DNA from: Sphingomonas kaistensis
GTDB taxonomy: Bacteria; Pseudomonadota; Alphaproteobacteria; Sphingomonadales; Sphingomonadaceae
Reading direction: 5' to 3'
NCBI RefSeq assembly: GCF_011927725.1
Contig: NZ_JAATJC010000001.1
Location: forward strand, 186,001 to 250,000
DNA length: 64,000 bases
The translations under genes and the position numbers were made by a program. The notes under the pieces were generated by a model, which saw only the letters and a list, made by a program, of their open reading frames with translations, was not told the origin of the DNA and searched no databases. Below, in pieces: positions 59,419-64,000 of this stretch (within the stretch, counting starts at the first letter, position 1; each line of letters starts with the position of its first letter).

Positions 59419-62418
59419 CTAGAACAGCTTCCAGTCGAGGTTGAGCGTGAAGCTGCGGCCACGCGGGTCGGTGACGCGCGGCTCCCAGCTCGAACCGGCG
59501 CCGGTGTTGCTGTCATAGGTGATGGCGAACGGCGGATCCTTGTCGAACAGGTTTTTGACGCCCGCCGTCAGACGCAGGTCCTTCCACGGCTCGTAGCTGA
59601 CCGCGGCATTGTAGATCACGTAGCTCTTGACCCGAGGATTGTAGAGCGGCCGCGCGGCGCTGCCCGGCAGCGCAAAGTTGCGATAGCTGTTGCGGAAGAT
59701 CTGCGAGAAGCTGAAATTCCACGCTCCGGTGCGGTAGCCGATGAACGCATTGTGCTTCCACTTGAGGCCGAGGTCGCCGGTCAGGCTGAACACGCCGATC
59801 AAGTCGGTGTACGGCAGGTTGGGAAGCAATTTCTCCTTCTTGGTGAGGAGGCGGGTGCCGTCGAGCCCGGCCGTCAGCTGGCCGCCGAAGAGGTCGGCCC
59901 CGGCCCGCGCCGCGACCTCCAGCCCTTCGGTCCGGCGCGAACCGAAGTTGCCGGTGCGCAGGTCGACCCCAGTGATGATCCCGTTGGTACGGACAATCCG
60001 GTCGGGGAAGGACGAGATATTGGCCAGCAGCTGCGGGATCGTGATCGATCCAATCGTGTCGTCGACCGCGATGTTCCAATAATCGAGCGACAGGCTGAAC
60101 CGCCGCGCCGGCTCGATCACCACGCCGACGGTCCACTGCTCGCTGGTCTCCGGCCCGAGCAGCAGATTGCCACCGCTCAGCGATTCCGGGGTGATCGGGG
60201 CGCAGGCCGGCTGCGGCCCGTTGACCGTCCCCTGCGGGCAGAGCGTCGGGTCGACCAGGGTGTTGCCCGGGTTGGGCGAAATGGTCGTTCCGTTGAAGAT
60301 CTGGTTGAACGACGGCACCCGGAAGCCGGTGTTGTACGAGCCCCGGAACATGATCGGGTCGACCGGGCGGTACTTGGCCGAGATCTTGGGGTTCGTGGTC
60401 GTGCCGAAGCCGGTATATTCGTCGACGCGGACGGCGCCGGTCACTTCCAGTCGGTCGCCCAGCGGGACCAGCACCTCGGCATAAGCGGCCTTCACGTCGC
60501 GCTTCTTGGGCGTCAGCGCGTTGACGTTGTCAAACGCGGCCAGGAAGATCACCGGAGCGGTTGCAGCAGCGGCGGCCGACCCGTTGAACGAGTAGGTTTC
60601 GCGGCGATAATCCACCCCGAACGCTGCCTGGACCCGGTTGCCGAACAGGTTGAACAGCGGGCCCGAGATCGACCCGTCGAACTGCCGCACCTCATACTGG
60701 CCGCCGTACAGCGTCGCGCCTTCGGCCGACACCGACTGCAGGGCGGCAAGCCCGGCCTCGGTCTGGGTCACGCTGAACGGGTTGAGCAGCCCGCTGTTGA
60801 GCGCTCCGACCAGGCCGTAGAAGCCCGGCGCGCCGGCGACCTGCGGGGCGGTCGTGTCGTAGGTGCCGTTCGCCAGCGTGCCGCGGTAATAATAGCCCGA
60901 GCCGAGGACCGACGCGCTTTCGCTCTTCGCGTAGGAGGCGCCGGCGCGATAATCCCAGCGGGCGAACAACGGCCCCTCGGCGCCGATGGTGGCGCGGATG
61001 GTGTCGGTGCTGGTCTCATATTCGCGCGGTCCGCAGGCGATGCAGCGCCAGCGGTAGGCGATCGGACGGCCGTAGCGCGCGTCGAGCGCCGCGGCATTGG
61101 CCGGGAACGCCGCCCTCAGGCGGTTGAACACGTCGTTGTAGACCGCCGTGGTGTTCGAATTGAGCGGATAGAAGAACGGGCTGTTGGTGGTGTTGGACGA
61201 CACCTGCGCGTTGGAGAATTGCTTGGAGCTGTCGGCGCTCGATCCGGTGACCTCGGCGAACAGTTCATGCTCGCCGCCGACCCGAACCACGCCGCGGGTG
61301 TAATAGGTCAGCGTGTCGATCGGCTGCTGGATCACGGCGGCCCGGCCGGTGTCCCAGGCGCAGGCATATTGCGCCGTGGCGTTGGCCCACAGCACTTCAT
61401 CGTAAGGCAGGCCGCCATCGACCGATCCGCAGCCGGCGCCGCCCGGCAGGTCGAGAATGTTGATCCCGCCGCCGGCCCCGTTGGCGCCGTTCGGAAGGGT
61501 CAGGGTCAGGCCCTGGGTCAGCGTCCCGGTCGGGGTCTGAAGAGCGGTGGTGGCGACGTTGAAGATGGTCGCGATCGGGGTTCCGCGGGTGTCGATCGAC
61601 AGGCCGCGCTCGGGCTGGTTGCCGTTGACGAAATCGCGCTGCGACCCGCGCAGGATGCGGTTCGAGCTATAGGCCACCGCGCCCATGATGTTGAAGCCCT
61701 GTTCCGCCAGGTCGCCGTAGCCGACGATCCCCGAGACGCGGTAGATGTTGCCCCCGCCGGCCTCGGTCAGGTCGGTGAAGCCCTGCACGCCAAGGCCCTG
61801 GTAATCCTTGCGGGTGATGAAGTTGATCACCCCGCCGATCGCGTCGGTACCGTAGATGGCCGATGCGCCGTCCTTCAGCACCTCGACCCGCTCGATCGCG
61901 GCGAACGGGATCTGGTTGACGTCGACCGCCGAGCCCTGGAGGCCGTGAGCGGCGACGCGGCGGCCGTTCAGCAGCACCAATGTCGACGCGCTGCCCTGGC
62001 CGCGCAGGTTGGCCGACGACAGGCCGTTGGTGCCGCGCTGGGCGCCCGACACGACGTCGGAGTTGGATGCCAGATTGTCCGCGCCATTGCCGTTGGTGCT
62101 GAGATAGCTGATCAGCTGCTCGGGATTGGAAATGCCTTCGCGGACCAGTTCCTGCGTGGTGATGATCTGCAGCGGCAGCGGGCTGTTGTTGGGATCGCGG
62201 CGGATGCGCGAGCCGGTGACCACGATCTCGCCGGGCGCTTCGTCGGCGGTGCCGGCATTGGCCGGCGACACCGGTGTCTCCGCGCCGGTCGGGGTTGCCG
62301 CCGGTTCGGTGGTGTTGCCGGTCGTGCTCTGCGCCACGGCCGGCGTGGCCAGAACCAGCGCAAGCGCCAGTGCGCTGCCCATCGACAGCATGGCTGCCCG
62401 AGTCCCCCGTAGAACCAT
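59419..62418 (-). CDS. TonB-dependent outer-membrane receptor, large
   Basis: 999 residues. The signal peptide ends near ATPAVAQS, a Thr/Ala/Pro-rich linker follows, and the plug has GEIVVTGSRIRRDPNNSPLPLQIITTQELVREGISNPEQLISYL and IERVEVLKDGASAIYGTDAIGGVINFIT. The C-terminus is FTLNLDWKLF with the terminal Phe. It is of the long group often linked to oligosaccharide or peptide uptake in sphingomonads. GGGGGG precedes the ATG. Ligand unknown; flanked by cell-wall hydrolase genes. Confidence 0.92.
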   Translation of the reverse strand: MVLRGTRAAMLSMGSALALALVLATPAVAQSTTGNTTEPAATPTGAETPVSPANAGTADEAPGEIVVTGSRIRRDPNNSPLPLQIITTQELVREGISNPEQLISYLSTNGNGADNLASNSDVVSGAQRGTNGLSSANLRGQGSASTLVLLNGRRVAAHGLQGSAVDVNQIPFAAIERVEVLKDGASAIYGTDAIGGVINFITRKDYQGLGVQGFTDLTEAGGGNIYRVSGIVGYGDLAEQGFNIMGAVAYSSNRILRGSQRDFVNGNQPERGLSIDTRGTPIATIFNVATTALQTPTGTLTQGLTLTLPNGANGAGGGINILDLPGGAGCGSVDGGLPYDEVLWANATAQYACAWDTGRAAVIQQPIDTLTYYTRGVVRVGGEHELFAEVTGSSADSSKQFSNAQVSSNTTNSPFFYPLNSNTTAVYNDVFNRLRAAFPANAAALDARYGRPIAYRWRCIACGPREYETSTDTIRATIGAEGPLFARWDYRAGASYAKSESASVLGSGYYYRGTLANGTYDTTAPQVAGAPGFYGLVGALNSGLLNPFSVTQTEAGLAALQSVSAEGATLYGGQYEVRQFDGSISGPLFNLFGNRVQAAFGVDYRRETYSFNGSAAAAATAPVIFLAAFDNVNALTPKKRDVKAAYAEVLVPLGDRLEVTGAVRVDEYTGFGTTTNPKISAKYRPVDPIMFRGSYNTGFRVPSFNQIFNGTTISPNPGNTLVDPTLCPQGTVNGPQPACAPITPESLSGGNLLLGPETSEQWTVGVVIEPARRFSLSLDYWNIAVDDTIGSITIPQLLANISSFPDRIVRTNGIITGVDLRTGNFGSRRTEGLEVAARAGADLFGGQLTAGLDGTRLLTKKEKLLPNLPYTDLIGVFSLTGDLGLKWKHNAFIGYRTGAWNFSFSQIFRNSYRNFALPGSAARPLYNPRVKSYVIYNAAVSYEPWKDLRLTAGVKNLFDKDPPFAITYDSNTGAGSSWEPRVTDPRGRSFTLNLDWKLF

Positions 62419-62506
62419 GATTTCCCCCCTTGCCCCGCTAATTTGTCGTTATGCGCGGGATAGGAGGCAAAGGGCGCGCCGCTTGCCAGTCTTTTCTTTG
62501 TCACAT

Positions 62507-62528
62507 GGCTGCTGGGGGCAGCCTTTTT
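62507..62528 (+). terminator. Terminator-like hairpin with T-run, no gene ahead of it
   Basis: GGCTGC-TGGGG-GCAGCC followed by TTTTT reads as a rho-independent terminator on the plus strand, but no plus-strand gene precedes it; the nearby genes are on the minus strand. It may stop antisense transcripts, or be chance. Confidence 0.4.
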
Positions 62529-62544
62529 GCACGACAGCCCCGGT

Positions 62545-62566
62545 GCTGTTGCGGCGGCGCAACAGC
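62545..62566 (-). terminator. Stem-loop after the PBP4-type gene
   Basis: GCTGTTGCG-GCGG-CGCAACAGC has a perfect 9-base stem and 4-base loop, 8 bases beyond the stop of the minus-strand carboxypeptidase gene. It has no T-run but fits a 3' end structure. Confidence 0.5.
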
Positions 62567-62574
62567 CGTCCCGC

Positions 62575-64000
62575 TCAGCGGCTGGCGGCGACCAGTTCCA
62601 GCGCACCGTCCATGATCGCGGTGGCGCGGACATCCTCGGGGACATCGCTGGCGAGGGCCGAGAAGACCAGGGTCTCGCCGCGCGCCGTCAGAAGGTAGCC
62701 CGACACGGCGCTGGCGGCAGTCAGCGATCCGGTCTTCGCGAAGACCCGCCCCTTCAGCGCGCCACCGGCGAAGCGCCGTCCGAGCGTTCCGTCGATCCCG
62801 CCGACCGGCAGGCTGGCCCGGAACGACGCGCCCCACGGCCGTCCCGCAGCCCACCGCAGCAGGGTCACCACGCCGCGTGGACTGACCCGGTTGTAGGGCG
62901 ACATCCCCGACCCGTCGGCGAGCGTCGCCGCCCGCTCCGGCACGCCGGCACGGTCCAGCATCTCGCGCACCGCTTCCAGCCCACCGGCAACATCCGGCTT
63001 GGCCCGGGCCGCGCCCAGCCGGCGCAGCAGCAGCTCGGCATGAACGTTCTGGCTGACCTTGTTGATGGTGGCGATGTCCTCGCCCAGCGGACCCGGCTCC
63101 GCCCGGGCGACCTCCACCGGCTGCGCCTCGGCAAGCGCCGCGCCGCCGCCCGCGGGGCGATAGAGCGCCGCCGGCGCACCGCTTACGCGGACCCCGCGCT
63201 CCTGCAACATCCGGGTGAAGCGCCACGCCGCATAATGCGCAGGATCGTCGATCCCCAGCCGCAGCACCTCTTCCGCGGCGCCTGCAAGGATGGTCCCCGA
63301 CAGCCGGACCGTGCGGCTTCCCGGCAGGCGCGCGACCTCGAGCGCGGTCTTGCCCTCGGCCACCGTCACCGCTTCGTTCGCCACCGTCATATAGTCGCCG
63401 CCCGTCACCCGCGGCGGCTGGCCCGCGGCACCGGGCGCGATCCGCAACACGGCCTCGTTGCCGTCGATCATCAGTGCGCCAAGCGCGGTACCGGAGCGGG
63501 TCGGGATGTTGTTCCAGCTCATCCCGAAGCTCCACCGTTCATCCGCGAAGGCGCGGGAATCCCCGATCACCGCACCGACCCGGCGGGTGCGGGCGGCCAC
63601 CGCATCGGCCAGCGTCGCCAGGCAGTCAGTCGCGCAATTGGGGGCGCTTGACAGGCGGGCATCGCCGCGTCCTTCGAGGATCACGTCGGGCGCCTTGCCG
63701 CGCATTGGCCGAAGCAGCACCCGGGTCGCCCCATCCCGGTCCGGCTGGTCGATCCCCGCCAGCAGTTCGTAGGCGGCAATCGTCGTGAACAGCTTGGTGT
63801 TGGACGCCGGCACGAAGCGGCCGTCGGGGTTGAGGCTGACGATTTCCCGCCCGTCCAGCGTCGCCACCACCAGCCCGAACCGCACCCCCGGCCCTGCCTC
63901 GGCCAGCTTCGCCTCGACCTGCTGCTGCAGCGTTGCCGGCGCCTGCTGCTGCAGCGTTGCCGGCGCCTGCTGAGCGGCCGCCGGTGAGGCCGTCAGCAGC
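62575..64000 (-). CDS. dacB: D-alanyl-D-alanine carboxypeptidase/endopeptidase, PBP4 type (5' end cut)
   Basis: The frame is open to the window edge; about 474 residues are visible. It begins inside a signal peptide (LLTASPAAAQ) and then has a QAPATLQQ repeat. S13-family motifs are SxxK in VPASNTKLFTT, SxN-type in ADGSGMSPYNRVSP, and KTG in VFAKTGSLTAASAVSGYL, with a central insert. It trims or cuts peptidoglycan cross-links in the periplasm. It belongs with the neighbouring LD-carboxypeptidase and D-amino acid dehydrogenase in wall turnover. Confidence 0.88.
   Translation of the reverse strand, partial: LLTASPAAAQQAPATLQQQAPATLQQQVEAKLAEAGPGVRFGLVVATLDGREIVSLNPDGRFVPASNTKLFTTIAAYELLAGIDQPDRDGATRVLLRPMRGKAPDVILEGRGDARLSSAPNCATDCLATLADAVAARTRRVGAVIGDSRAFADERWSFGMSWNNIPTRSGTALGALMIDGNEAVLRIAPGAAGQPPRVTGGDYMTVANEAVTVAEGKTALEVARLPGSRTVRLSGTILAGAAEEVLRLGIDDPAHYAAWRFTRMLQERGVRVSGAPAALYRPAGGGAALAEAQPVEVARAEPGPLGEDIATINKVSQNVHAELLLRRLGAARAKPDVAGGLEAVREMLDRAGVPERAATLADGSGMSPYNRVSPRGVVTLLRWAAGRPWGASFRASLPVGGIDGTLGRRFAGGALKGRVFAKTGSLTAASAVSGYLLTARGETLVFSALASDVPEDVRATAIMDGALELVAASR
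63922..63972. repeat. 24-base tandem repeat, two copies, inside dacB
   Basis: A 24-base unit beginning CTGCTGCAGCGTTGCCGGCG occurs twice in a row (63922-63945, 63946-63969). On the minus strand it encodes QAPATLQQ twice, just after the signal peptide, extending a Gln/Ala/Pro linker in the mature protein. The copies are identical, indicating recent duplication. Confidence 0.85.

Noticed and set aside
59401..62412. A 1003-codon open frame on the plus strand opposite the large TonB receptor
   Set aside because: Its protein is Arg/Gly/Ala/Asp-rich without domains; it is the antisense shadow of a well-supported receptor in GC-rich DNA.
63922..63972. CRISPR-like direct repeats
   Set aside because: Only two adjoining copies without spacers, in frame within dacB.

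Overview
The window looks like a high-GC alphaproteobacterial chromosome segment, most likely from a sphingomonad (Sphingomonadaceae). The grounds are four TonB-dependent receptors, dense genes with 4-bp stop/start overlaps, and close matches to the lignin-aromatic genes known from Sphingobium SYK-6 (LigM, FerA/FerB, LigV, LigI/U/K/J/A/B/C, PobA). No rRNA, tRNA, CRISPR array, phage or insertion sequence was found.

Layout. (1) 0.5-4.6 kb: a one-carbon/O-demethylation module of metF, ligM, a MarR regulator and purU. Three related MarR-type sites lie upstream of metF, ligM and the marR/purU divergent promoter. (2) 4.7-16.8 kb: a CocE-type hydrolase converges on a long minus-strand operon. That operon encodes a TRAP transporter, four CaiB/BaiF (class III) CoA-transferases and a fused, cysteine-poor 2-hydroxyacyl-CoA dehydratase-like protein, with a divergent MarR gene. 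This is the least explained system in the window. (3) 16.8-25.5 kb: an alpha/beta hydrolase and a third MarR, then a hydroxycinnamate operon of ligV, ferB, ferA and an amidohydrolase, headed by an MmgE/PrpD gene. (4) 25.5-35.6 kb: an esterase, a LacI regulator and a five-gene operon of P450, CapA-like phosphoesterase, membrane protein, TonB receptor and tannase/feruloyl esterase. One LacI-type operator sequence recurs at three promoters of the window. (5) 35.5-46.6 kb: an OmpA-like protein, a di-heme cytochrome c and an ACS-type MFS transporter; a second P450; a TonB receptor; an aromatic-acid MFS transporter; a MetE-like methyltransferase; and a Bcr-type MFS transporter. (6) 46.5-55.8 kb: the complete protocatechuate 4,5-cleavage pathway, as ligK-ligU-ligI on one strand and a dehydrogenase-ligJ-ligA-ligB-ligC-pobA on the other, around a LysR regulator with two DNA-binding domains. 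(7) 55.8-64 kb: D-amino-acid dehydrogenase, LD-carboxypeptidase, a serine beta-lactamase-like lipoprotein, a TonB receptor and a PBP4-type carboxypeptidase.

How it fits together. Outer-membrane receptors and secreted esterases would take in and split ester-linked aromatics. FerA/FerB and LigV turn ferulate or coumarate into vanillate or 4-hydroxybenzoate. LigM (and perhaps the P450s) and PobA give protocatechuate. LigAB, C, I, U, J and K carry protocatechuate to pyruvate and oxaloacetate. MetF, PurU and the MetE-like enzyme deal with the methyl groups released onto tetrahydrofolate. The sequence shows gene families, order and DNA sites directly; substrates of the TRAP/CoA-transferase operon and of the P450 operon remain unknown.
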